A stretch of DNA of 10,166 bases from JAXJQF01 sp036311285 (GCA_036311285.1 JAXJQF010000097.1:1-10166), one strand, 5' to 3'. Numbered from the stretch's first letter, positions 1-6,495 are shown. A program made the numbers and translations. Notes: generated from the sequence alone by a model not told the origin.

Positions 1-87
1 CAAAACTACCAATTAATTCCCGTTTATTAACTATTAAACAATACGAAAGAATTAGCAATTTTACATTTAAATAATCTTTACAAAACT

Positions 88-124
88 GAGCTGAATTCCT
101 GTTTTTCTCACAAGAATTTGGCTC
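88..124. repeat. Imperfect hairpin with 14-bp stem
   Basis: GAGCTGAATTCCTG (88-101) can pair with CAAGAATTTGGCTC (111-124) around a 9-base loop. This gives 11 Watson-Crick pairs, two G-U pairs (in RNA) and one mismatch. It is one of the few places in the first 480 bases with G/C pairs clustered at a stem base. No strong T-run follows on the plus strand; on the minus strand the stem is followed by AGTTTTG, which is a weak tail. It could be a terminator for a minus-strand transcript, a 3'-end structure of a gene left of the window, or chance. Confidence 0.4.
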
Positions 125-321
125 AAAACTCTAAAGTCAGGTACTAAAAAAAAATTTACTGTCAACAAAAAAATTGCATAATTTTAAATATTTTTTCTTT
201 TTGAACAAATAACAAACATTTACAAACTCCTATTGGTTATTTCGTTTACAATCATTCAATTTTAATATTTTATTTGATCGACTCTATCTAATAATATTTA
301 TATATAGTTCATGTACTAGAA

Positions 322-436
322 AATTGTATAAACAAAAAGTATATACCGATCTCAATAACGTAATAAAAATATACTCTAATTGCTTATTTTTCTTTAGTAT
401 AACTACTTAACATTGGTACTTTTTGTTTTTACAATT
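322..436. repeat. 20-bp inverted repeat flanking 75 bases
   Basis: The left arm at 322-341 (begins AATTGTATAAAC) and the reverse complement of 417-436 (begins AATTGTAAAAAC) match at 19 of 20 positions. Skipping a TATA bulge at 342-345, pairing could continue with CCGAT (346-350) against ATTGG (412-416), with one G-U pair. In RNA this would be a long hairpin closing a loop of about 61 bases and ending 45 bases before the MEMO-like start codon. It could be a leader RNA structure, a protein-binding site pair or a remnant of a small palindromic element. I see no target-site duplication at its edges. Confidence 0.5.
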
Positions 437-481
437 CCATAACCAATTCTTAGTTTTATTTATTATTATTTAGGTGTGAAT

Positions 482-1240
482 ATGGATTTCCCTCTAGACC
501 CAAAACAACTAGAAGATTTAGACACCCTAGTTCCTGAACTATGTTCTATTAAAGAACCTGATGTCGAAAAAATTAACTTTTTAATTATTCCAGATGAATT
601 AAATTCTGAATCAGCAGAGCTTTTTGGTTTAGCCTTTTCTAGTGTTGAAAAAAAACAATATCGTCAAATTTATTTAATTACAGATACATTATTAACACTA
701 GACCCTACTCCAAAGATTTACATCCCTGACTCTCAAGATGAAATCTTTACTCAACACCAACCTGCTGTTGAAAGTTTGCTTCAACTACAAAGCAATGGTG
801 CTTTATTTACAACAAATCAAATAGATATAGCATTTACGAAACATTTTAAGGATGTACTTCCTTTTATTCGTTATTTATTCCCAGATGTAGAAATATGCCC
901 TATTCTAACAAACTGCTCCACAGCTGCTCAAATACTAGAAAAGTTTGCAGGATTACAATTTACAAGTGATGACCTAATCATATTTGTTGGTTCTCTATCA
1001 AGTGGGTTAACAAGAGCAGAAGCCTTAGATAACGACACAAGTGTTTTAGGGCATTTATTATCACAAGACGGCGTTATTAGAATTAGCCAAACAAGATTTG
1101 CTAACATATTAAATACTGCATGCAAACTTTCATTTGCAATGAACTTAAGATCTAGAAAATTTGGATATAAATGTACTAAGCAAAATGGAAGAAGCTTGAT
1201 ACAAGTTAAAGGTATGTGTGCATTTGGATACTACATTTAA
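482..1240 (+). CDS. MEMO-like (AmmeMemoRadiSam B-like) protein lacking expected active-site residues
   Basis: A 252-residue protein. The ATG at 482 is preferred over the in-frame GTG at 476 because TAGG (471-474) is then spaced as a weak ribosome-binding site. Blocks in order recall MEMO family proteins: an early LIIPDEL segment (34-40) where the family has a V-P-H-A-G-Y-like motif; a strand ending in T rather than the usual G-P-x-H; VLPFIRYLFPDVEICPIL (from about 125) matching the L-P-F-L block; a DLIIFVGSLSSG strand (164-175) where S-S-D-x-S-H-Y is expected; and a C-terminal VKGMCAFGYY matching V-V-G-Y-A-A. The histidines, aspartate and cysteine at the family's metal or active site are replaced in this hand alignment. 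No AMMECR1 or radical-SAM partner is in the window. The family is related in fold to extradiol dioxygenases, so this copy is probably non-catalytic. The assignment rests on motif order alone and function is unknown. Confidence 0.55.
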   Translation: MDFPLDPKQLEDLDTLVPELCSIKEPDVEKINFLIIPDELNSESAELFGLAFSSVEKKQYRQIYLITDTLLTLDPTPKIYIPDSQDEIFTQHQPAVESLLQLQSNGALFTTNQIDIAFTKHFKDVLPFIRYLFPDVEICPILTNCSTAAQILEKFAGLQFTSDDLIIFVGSLSSGLTRAEALDNDTSVLGHLLSQDGVIRISQTRFANILNTACKLSFAMNLRSRKFGYKCTKQNGRSLIQVKGMCAFGYYI

Positions 1241-1266
1241 ATAAGCTAAAGATTATCAAAACAAAC

Positions 1267-1300
1267 TTTTCACATATCAATTAAAATTGATTTGTGAAAA
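1267..1300. repeat. 16-bp inverted repeat (hairpin or operator)
   Basis: TTTTCACATATCAATT (1267-1282) is complementary to 1285-1300 at 15 of 16 positions, around a 2-base centre. It lies 27 bases after the MEMO-like stop codon. It could be the 3' end structure of that transcript, although the plus-strand side is followed by AATTTAAGC rather than a clean T-run, or a dimeric regulator site. The half-sites TCACA...TGTGA are in the opposite order to a CRP site. Confidence 0.5.
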
Positions 1301-1367
1301 ATTTAAGCATGTGCTTATCTTTTTTGATTTTGATCTAATAATCTAATAATAGAACAACGTCTTATTG

Positions 1368-1396
1368 TTGATATTATATATGTATTAGTTTACTAT
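1368..1396 (+). promoter_or_regulatory. Candidate sigma-70 promoter for hfq-like gene
   Basis: TTGATA (1368-1373) is followed after exactly 17 bases by TACTAT (1391-1396), a 5/6 and a 4/6 match to the sigma-70 consensus. Transcription would begin near 1403, giving a leader of about 70 bases. A second TATAAT at 1408-1413 has no good -35. Both are seen only by eye. Confidence 0.45.
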
Positions 1397-1407
1397 GCTT
1401 AAGCATA
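1394..1407. promoter_or_regulatory. Perfect 14-bp palindrome at the hfq promoter
   Basis: TATGCTTAAGCATA is perfectly self-complementary. It overlaps the proposed -10 box and start point of the hfq-like promoter, where a bound repressor would block transcription. A related imperfect element, TTAAGCATGTGCTTAT, lies about 90 bases upstream (1303-1318) and shares the TTAAGCAT core. No regulator family is recognised from the sequence. Confidence 0.4.
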
Positions 1408-1471
1408 TATAATTACATAGATAATTATATACTTATTGAATATCCATCATAGACACAAAGAAGAATATAAT

Positions 1472-1795
1472 ATGTCCGAAAATAACAATGATAACTATAC
1501 ATCTTTAGAACAAGCTTTTTCTCTTGGCAATGGTCAAGATGGTGCATTAGATTGGTTCCAAAAGACAAAACAACCAGTTGCTGTATTCTTAATTAGTGGT
1601 ATAAAACTTGAAGGTTTAGTAAGCAGCCATGATCAATATAGCTTACTTTTAACAGACTCTCACGGAAACCAACAGTTAATTTATAAAGCAAAGATTTCAA
1701 CAATTACTACTGCAAATCAAGGCGGAAACAGACATGGTCCATCAAACGGCCCTAGAATGTCTCGTAAACCAATGATGAACAAAGGTATTAACTAA
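1472..1795 (+). CDS. hfq: Divergent Hfq-like RNA chaperone
   Basis: A 107-residue Sm-like protein. The start is ATG 1472, preceded by AAAGAAG; an upstream in-frame TTG (1436) would add a 12-residue lead unlike Hfq. The N-terminal extension is about 14 residues longer than in E. coli Hfq. The Sm core follows: GQDGAL (21-26), PVAVFLISGIKLEG (35-48, Sm1), SSHDQYSLLL (51-60), then IYKAKIST (70-77, Sm2) and a Gly/Asn/Arg-rich tail to 107. Hfq hexamers bind sRNAs and mRNAs and promote their pairing. Conserved features kept are Gln22 (Q8 of E. coli), Lys45 (K31) and Gln55 (Q41). Changed features are Y-K-H to Y-K-A (H57 replaced by Ala73), rim arginines R16/R17/R19 to Gln30/Lys31/Lys33, F42 to Tyr56 and Y25 to Phe39. 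There is a two-residue insertion before Sm2. The gene stands alone, without the usual miaA and hflX neighbours. It may be a second Hfq paralogue or a lineage-specific primary Hfq. Confidence 0.85.
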   Translation: MSENNNDNYTSLEQAFSLGNGQDGALDWFQKTKQPVAVFLISGIKLEGLVSSHDQYSLLLTDSHGNQQLIYKAKISTITTANQGGNRHGPSNGPRMSRKPMMNKGIN

Positions 1796-1864
1796 TTATT
1801 AAAGCTTTATATAAGTAATACTTAGTACAATTTTAATAATTGTAGTTATAAAGACTTCATTTAT

Positions 1865-1900
1865 AAATCTCCTATATTTTTTAAATTTAGGAGATTTTTT
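1865..1900. terminator. Rho-independent terminator, hfq side
   Basis: AAATCTCCTA (1865-1874) pairs perfectly with TAGGAGATTT (1888-1897), and the right arm runs into six T (1895-1900). It lies 69 bases after the hfq-like stop and slightly overlaps the stop codon of the converging HAD phosphatase gene. It is strongest for plus-strand transcripts; the minus-strand tail (AGATTTATAA) is weaker, but it may serve both. Confidence 0.8.
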
Positions 1901-2507
1901 AAAGTATGTAAGGAATTCCATCCTTTACAAAGACTGTTGCAAATCCACCATTCTTACTAGCTTCAACTCCTAACACTGTATCTTCAAAAACAACACTATT
2001 AGAAGGAGTTCCACTTACTTCTAAACAAGCTTTCACAAATGTCTCTGGATGAGGTTTGTGATTAACTACGTCCTCAGCAGTAATAACAACTTTAATAAAT
2101 TTATGCAATTCTGTATTTGCAACTATATAATCGGCATTAGAACGCAATGTTCCTGTTCCAATTGCCATAGGAATGTTGTGCTTCTTTAAATATTCTAGAA
2201 CTTCATACATTCTTGGATAGACTTCAACCTTATTAATATTGCTTTTATAGTTATCTGCTTTTTTGTCTGCTAAAGTGTAAGCATCGACATCTTTCAAATT
2301 GTGTATTTCTATTAGTTCCTTTGCTATGTACCTACTTGGAACACCTCCTCTTGCATACAACCAATCATAATCTACATCAATTTCATATTGTTTCATTACA
2401 TCTTGCCATGCTTTTATATGAAAGCACATTGAATTTACCAAAGTACCATCAAGATCAAAAACAACGCTATCAAATTTATCTAATTCTTCTAAATCTAATT
2501 CTTTCAT
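1899..2507 (-). CDS. yqaB: HAD-family sugar phosphatase, YqaB-like
   Basis: A 202-residue HAD-superfamily subclass IA hydrolase. Motif I is FDLDGT (17-22), with nucleophile Asp18 and acid/base Asp20. Motif II is the Thr118 region (AIGTGT). Motif III is Lys151 in NHKPHPETF. Motif IV is FEDTVLGVEAS, with Glu175 and Asp176 binding magnesium. The helical cap is residues 26-90. The closest remembered family is E. coli YqaB, a fructose-1-phosphatase, also similar to beta-phosphoglucomutases; shared features include the IAKELIE cap block and GTG motif. Length is close to YqaB (188 residues). The start ATG (2505-2507) has no good Shine-Dalgarno, but no better in-frame start precedes the DxD motif. 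The gene is transcribed divergently from the Lpd-like gene and converges on hfq. Expected cytosolic; exact substrate is inferred, not shown. Confidence 0.85.
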   Translation of the reverse strand: MKELDLEELDKFDSVVFDLDGTLVNSMCFHIKAWQDVMKQYEIDVDYDWLYARGGVPSRYIAKELIEIHNLKDVDAYTLADKKADNYKSNINKVEVYPRMYEVLEYLKKHNIPMAIGTGTLRSNADYIVANTELHKFIKVVITAEDVVNHKPHPETFVKACLEVSGTPSNSVVFEDTVLGVEASKNGGFATVFVKDGIPYIL

Positions 2508-2740
2508 TTGTAAAACAATTTTAGAAAATAAATAACTTAATACAGTTTACTAAGAACTTATAACGAACAAAAGTTTAAATATAAACCTTAAACCTATAAC
2601 TATAATATAAATCTTTTATTTAAAGTATACCATACCATCTTTTACAATTTAGATAATTAAAATTTCATGCCTTACAAAAACATAAATCTATTCAGTATCA
2701 ATTTTGGTTACAACTGTTTTAAATTTTACCTACTTTTTTA

Positions 2741-2757
2741 TATAATATTCGTAGGAG
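2741..2757 (+). promoter_or_regulatory. Candidate -10 box and Shine-Dalgarno of the Lpd-like gene
   Basis: A perfect TATAAT (2741-2746) has TTTAAA 17 bases upstream (2718-2723, 4/6 to consensus). AGGAG (2753-2757) is a strong ribosome-binding site 6 bases before ATG 2764. If this -10 is used, the leader would be only about 10-12 bases. The rest of the divergent spacer 2508-2763 is A/T-rich and must also hold the promoter of the minus-strand phosphatase, for which I see only weak boxes. Confidence 0.4.
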
Positions 2758-2763
2758 TTTATT

Positions 2764-4323
2764 ATGGAACATATATATACTGATTTAGCAATTTTAGGTG
2801 GTGGTGTTGCAGGTATGCATGCATACAAGGCAGCATTAAAGAGTGGTGTACAACCAATAATTATTGAAATGGGCCCCATAGGAAAAACATCTTTACATTG
2901 TGGATATATTCCTACTCAAATATTAAGAAAACTGTCGTTACAAAAAACCAAAACAAAAGGTAAAAACAGTAACATGCCTTTTTTAATATCTGCAAATGAC
3001 GCCACAATTCATAATCACAATCCTCTACAAATAATTAAACAGCAATCCCAGAAATTCATTGATAATTATATTAAAGACCTTTATAAAATTCCTGAACATA
3101 ACAGAATTATCGGTCGTGCCTTCTTTACCGATCCTCACACATTAGAAATAGAAAACACTAACATCAAAATAACAGCTAAGGCTATTATTATTGCGGTTGG
3201 TTCGGTTCCACATATCCCTTACTTTCTTAAAAATCTTTCCGATAGAGTAATAACCTCTAAGCAGCTATTTGAAATTGAACAACTCCCAAAAAGAATAGCT
3301 ATACTAGGGACAGGAAGTATTGGTCTTGAAGTAGGACAATCTTTATCAAGATTAGGTGTTGAGACTATATTTTTCGGAGAAGATAGTCTTTGGCACTTTA
3401 CTGACGAAAAAATAAAAAAATCAGCTATAGCATCCTTCAAAAAAAATGAGTCCGCAGTAATGAATAGCTGTATTACAGGCGTAAACAAAACAGAAAATGG
3501 AATAAAAATTTACTACATCGATGAATCAAAATATGAGTATTTCGTTGAAGTAGATTATATATTGTGTGCAACAGGTAGACGACCAAACTTTAAAAACATT
3601 AACATAGAGTCAACTGGTATCAAATTTAATAACATTGGTTTACCTGATATAAATATGTTTACAATGCAAACTAATATTCCTCATATCTTCATGGCGGGCG
3701 ACGTATCTAGTGCAAATGTAAACCAACAAAACGCAATTCATCAAGGAACAGTAGCAGGAGTAAATGCTGCTCTATTCCCAGAAACCCCAAAACGAGTTAA
3801 TTACAAAAAAATAGATACCATTTTAACAACACCTCAAATGGCAATCGTTGGTCAAAGTTATGAAGAATTAAAAGAAAAAGCTAAGACTAAAGGATTACGT
3901 TTTGTAATAGGTGAAGGTTTATTTAAAAACAACTACTATGCTCAAATCATGGATGAGTCAGATGGTATTATTCATTTATACTTCAATGTAGCCGACCGAA
4001 AATTCCTAGGTGCAGAACTTTGTGGACCAGATATTTCACATATGGCCCAACTATTAAATTGCTCTCTAACTAATAATGAAACCATTGATAAGCTAATCAA
4101 CTATAGATTCTATTATCCTTCGACCCTAGAACTAATTACTGACGCATGCAAAGATGCATACAATAAGCTTAATCTATTACAGATAGATAAAGACGGAAAC
4201 ATAGATGCAATATTATTAGATAACGAAGATGATGATTTAAATCTTGATTTTCTACAAGATGACGATGATAAAAATTTAGATGAGTCTAAACCATACATCA
4301 GAGAAGAAGATTTTGATTTATAA
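2764..4323 (+). CDS. Lpd-like flavoprotein lacking the redox cysteines and catalytic histidine
   Basis: A 519-residue protein of the pyridine nucleotide-disulfide oxidoreductase family. The FAD-binding GGGVAG (12-17) with Glu35, the NAD-binding GTGSIGLE (182-189), ATGRRPN (269-275) and FAD-binding FMAGD (309-313) motifs are intact. The dimerisation domain follows (about 340-470). Block similarity is strongest to the Lpd3-type dihydrolipoyl dehydrogenases of gammaproteobacteria (for example LEVGQSLSRLGVET and TMQTNIPHIFMAGD), by memory. The active site is altered. The usual C-x4-C becomes Ser43...Tyr48, with one Cys at 46, out of register. The catalytic His of the H-P-x3-E signature is Tyr451, with Glu456 kept. 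Normal lipoamide reduction therefore seems impossible. The soluble transhydrogenase SthA also has Tyr-Pro there and lacks a full dithiol, so NAD(P)H:acceptor chemistry is possible. The C-terminus (478-519) is a highly acidic tail not needed by the fold. Strong AGGAG ribosome-binding site. Confidence 0.85.
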   Translation: MEHIYTDLAILGGGVAGMHAYKAALKSGVQPIIIEMGPIGKTSLHCGYIPTQILRKLSLQKTKTKGKNSNMPFLISANDATIHNHNPLQIIKQQSQKFIDNYIKDLYKIPEHNRIIGRAFFTDPHTLEIENTNIKITAKAIIIAVGSVPHIPYFLKNLSDRVITSKQLFEIEQLPKRIAILGTGSIGLEVGQSLSRLGVETIFFGEDSLWHFTDEKIKKSAIASFKKNESAVMNSCITGVNKTENGIKIYYIDESKYEYFVEVDYILCATGRRPNFKNINIESTGIKFNNIGLPDINMFTMQTNIPHIFMAGDVSSANVNQQNAIHQGTVAGVNAALFPETPKRVNYKKIDTILTTPQMAIVGQSYEELKEKAKTKGLRFVIGEGLFKNNYYAQIMDESDGIIHLYFNVADRKFLGAELCGPDISHMAQLLNCSLTNNETIDKLINYRFYYPSTLELITDACKDAYNKLNLLQIDKDGNIDAILLDNEDDDLNLDFLQDDDDKNLDESKPYIREEDFDL

Positions 4324-4413
4324 CTTCATTACACTCTCATCTTAAATTTTTTTCTAATATCCTTAACAAATAAGCTTTCAAAAAATTACTTGTTTAATGT
4401 AACGATTGTTGGC

Positions 4414-4431
4414 AACATTGTAGACAATGTT
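4414..4431. repeat. Small hairpin between Lpd-like gene and rdgB
   Basis: AACATTGT (4414-4421) is complementary to ACAATGTT (4424-4431), giving a 7-bp stem with a 4-base loop. Only TTT follows, so it is at best a weak terminator for the Lpd-like transcript, about 90 bases past its stop. No better terminator is seen in 4324-4541. Confidence 0.3.
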
Positions 4432-4495
4432 TAATACTAGCAAGGATTAGAATTAAAATATATAATTTGCTTCGTATTAGTTTTAATTAAATACA

Positions 4496-4501
4496 TATAA
4501 T
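4496..4501 (+). promoter_or_regulatory. Candidate -10 box for rdgB-hemW
   Basis: A perfect TATAAT lies 40 bases before the rdgB start codon, but no good -35 lies 16-18 bases upstream. AGGA (4533-4536 region) follows as the ribosome-binding site. The tract just upstream contains an AATTAAAA/TTTTAATT inverted pair. The call rests on the -10 box and position. Confidence 0.35.
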
Positions 4502-4541
4502 ACTTTATATTTATAAATCGCAAATTTATTTAGGAACAAAA

Positions 4542-5177
4542 ATGTCTACTCAAAAAATCGTTCTAGCAACATCTAATCCAGGTAAGGTTAGAGAATTTAA
4601 TCGTTTACTTGAAGGTTCAAACATAGAGATTCTTCTTCAAAGTGAATTTAATGTTGTTTCTCCTGAAGAAACAGGTACAACCTTTGTGGAAAACGCTATT
4701 ATCAAAGCAAGAGAAGCTGCTAGAGTTTCTGGATTGCCAGCAATTGCTGACGATTCAGGGATTGAAGTAGATTGCTTAAATGGTAGACCTGGAGTATTTT
4801 CTTCTAGATTTAGTGGAGAAGATGCAACAGATGAAAAAAACCTTCAAAAGCTAGTAGAATCTGTAACTCCATTTCCTCAAGATGAAAGAACAGCTCGCTA
4901 TTGGTGTATTTTAGTTCTTATGAGACATGCTAATGACCCTACTCCTATTATTGTTCAAAAATCATGGAACGGCGAAATCATAACAGAAAAGCGTGGTACT
5001 AACGGTTTTGGTTACGACCCTATATTCTTAGTTCCAATTATGGGGAAAACCGCAGCAGAATTAGATCCTGAACAAAAAAACGTTCTTAGCCATAGAGGTC
5101 AAGCACTACGTGAACTTATGCCAATTCTTTTAAAGATGTACGATAAAAACTTCGACCCACTAACAAATGGGCTTTAA
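4542..5177 (+). CDS. rdgB: dITP/XTP pyrophosphatase
   Basis: A 211-residue Ham1/RdgB-family protein that hydrolyses dITP, ITP and XTP to the monophosphate and pyrophosphate, keeping deaminated purines out of DNA and RNA. Signature blocks are TSNPGK (10-15), FVENAIIKA (48-56), ADDSG (69-73; Asp71 is the likely catalytic base), GFGYDPIF (155-162) and SHRGQA (183-188). These cover substrate, metal and purine binding. Length is close to the E. coli protein (197), with a slightly longer C-terminus. The start ATG follows TTTAGGAACAAAA, a reasonable ribosome-binding site. The gene abuts hemW with no spacer, as in the E. coli yggS-yggT-yggU-rdgB-hemW cluster, so the two are probably cotranscribed. 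Cytosolic dimer by family knowledge. Confidence 0.96.
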   Translation: MSTQKIVLATSNPGKVREFNRLLEGSNIEILLQSEFNVVSPEETGTTFVENAIIKAREAARVSGLPAIADDSGIEVDCLNGRPGVFSSRFSGEDATDEKNLQKLVESVTPFPQDERTARYWCILVLMRHANDPTPIIVQKSWNGEIITEKRGTNGFGYDPIFLVPIMGKTAAELDPEQKNVLSHRGQALRELMPILLKMYDKNFDPLTNGL

Positions 5178-5178
5178 T

Positions 5179-6393
5179 ATGCAAAATTTGCCTCCTCTAG
5201 CTATTTACGTTCATCTGCCATGGTGTATAAGAAAATGTCCCTACTGTGATTTTAATTCTTATAAAATCCCTGCGGACTGCAATGCAACTGATATATATTG
5301 TAATGCCCTTATTAAGACAATTTATAACGAGTTAAATTGTCTTAATAAAAAATTTAACACATACCATAATCAAGCTAACTATAAAGATATTCTTAATAGA
5401 GAAATCATTAGTATCTATATAGGTGGAGGCACTCCTTCTTTATTTAATCCACACCAAATAAATAAAATAATTTCAACTCTAAGGTCGTGCTTTAAATTTC
5501 ATAAAAATATTGAGATTAGCATGGAAGCCAATCCTGGTACCTTAGATTTTGAAAAGCTATCAATGTATAAAGAGGCTGGCTTAAATAGAATAAGTATAGG
5601 GGTACAAAGCTTAAACAACAAACATTTAAAAACATTAAATAGAATACATTCAAGAGACAAAGCCCTGGAAACCATCTCTAATGTTAATAAGATATTTACA
5701 AACTTTAATGTTGACCTTATGCACTCCTTACCTAATCAAAGCAGTGAGGAAGCTATCTTAGATCTTAAAGATGTATTAAGTATCACTCCACCACATCTTT
5801 CGTGGTATCAATTAACAATCGAGGAAGGAACTCCTTTTGAAAAAAACACCCCACTGCTTCCAGATGATAATATTGTTGAAAACATTTATCTTGAAGGCTA
5901 TGAATTATTAAAAAAATATGGTTACAATCATTACGAAGTAAGTGCTTTTGCAAGAAGCGGTTTCAAATGTATTCACAACTCAAACTACTGGAGATTTGGG
6001 GATTATCTAAGTTTTGGTGCAGGAGCTCATAGTAAGTTAACCATTATTAACAATTTAAATAAAGATAATAACAAAGTCATCGTAAGAACACATAACGAAG
6101 ACACTCCTAACAAATTTATTGAACTTGTTAATAGCAATCAACCTTATTATGAAGTACAAACCGTTAATAAAGATGAATTACCATTTGAGTACTTCTTAAA
6201 TCGCTTACGTTTATTTGAAGACTTTGACCTAAACGAATTTACTAAATACACATCATTAGATAAACAAATTGCTCTCAATAAACTAGAAAATGCTATAAAT
6301 AATGGTTTAATTACTATCTCTTCAAATAATATCGTTTCAATAACAAATAAAGGTCATTTATTTGTTAATAGTATCTTAGAAGACTTCTTATAA
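5179..6393 (+). CDS. hemW: Radical SAM haem chaperone HemW
   Basis: A 404-residue HemW-family radical SAM protein. The ATG at 5179, one base after the rdgB stop, gives MQNLPPLAIYVHLPWC, matching the family start; ATG 5167 would overlap rdgB and add four residues. The cluster motif is C16-x3-C20-x2-C23 followed by D-F, the HemW form rather than the C-x3-C-x2-C-x-C of HemN. Other marks are GGGTPS (82-87), MEANPGT, RISIGVQS, and HNSNYW (266-271), which matches the HemW-type H-N-x-x-Y-W motif linked to haem binding. The C-terminal winged-helix-like domain carries NRLRLFE. HemW binds haem and is proposed to insert it into target enzymes; it is not a coproporphyrinogen oxidase, a frequent misannotation. 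It is somewhat longer than E. coli HemW (378), mostly through an insertion at about 50-73. Probably cotranscribed with rdgB. Confidence 0.95.
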   Translation: MQNLPPLAIYVHLPWCIRKCPYCDFNSYKIPADCNATDIYCNALIKTIYNELNCLNKKFNTYHNQANYKDILNREIISIYIGGGTPSLFNPHQINKIISTLRSCFKFHKNIEISMEANPGTLDFEKLSMYKEAGLNRISIGVQSLNNKHLKTLNRIHSRDKALETISNVNKIFTNFNVDLMHSLPNQSSEEAILDLKDVLSITPPHLSWYQLTIEEGTPFEKNTPLLPDDNIVENIYLEGYELLKKYGYNHYEVSAFARSGFKCIHNSNYWRFGDYLSFGAGAHSKLTIINNLNKDNNKVIVRTHNEDTPNKFIELVNSNQPYYEVQTVNKDELPFEYFLNRLRLFEDFDLNEFTKYTSLDKQIALNKLENAINNGLITISSNNIVSITNKGHLFVNSILEDFL

Positions 6394-6495
6394 AATCACA
6401 TGTAAAGTAATGTTTGAGAATGTATTAAATCAACATTTGAAATTATCATTTTATATGCGTATTTATATTTAGAAAATACCAAAACAATATAATAA

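Larger units (their letters stand above)
1..481. other. Long AT-rich non-coding region
   Basis: No convincing coding frame occurs on either strand in this 481-base stretch, and no tRNA-like cloverleaf was found. It is made of A and T runs broken by two inverted repeats, listed separately (88-124 and 322-436). It must hold the promoter of the following MEMO-like gene, but I could not find a well-spaced -35/-10 pair; a TTGATC at 274-279 followed by TA-rich DNA near 291-306 is only a weak candidate. What lies left of the window is unknown, so part of this region may be the 3' flank of another gene. Confidence 0.6.

Noticed and set aside
322..436. MITE-type mobile element
   Set aside because: No target-site duplication flanks the arms and no second copy is in the window; retained only as an inverted repeat.
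1267..1300. CRP or FNR binding site
   Set aside because: The half-sites are in the reverse order (TCACA...TGTGA, ATCAA...TTGAT), so neither consensus is met.
1436..1471. In-frame TTG start 12 codons upstream of hfq
   Set aside because: The extra residues do not look like Hfq, no ribosome-binding site precedes the TTG, and ATG 1472 has AAAGAAG in place.
3219..3488. 89-codon minus-strand frame inside the Lpd-like gene
   Set aside because: It is the complement of the NAD-binding domain coding sequence, with no ribosome-binding site or family resemblance.
5167..5178. ATG 5167 as the hemW start
   Set aside because: It overlaps rdgB and adds four residues; the ATG at 5179 gives the N-terminus expected from E. 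coli HemW (M-x-x-L-P-P-L).
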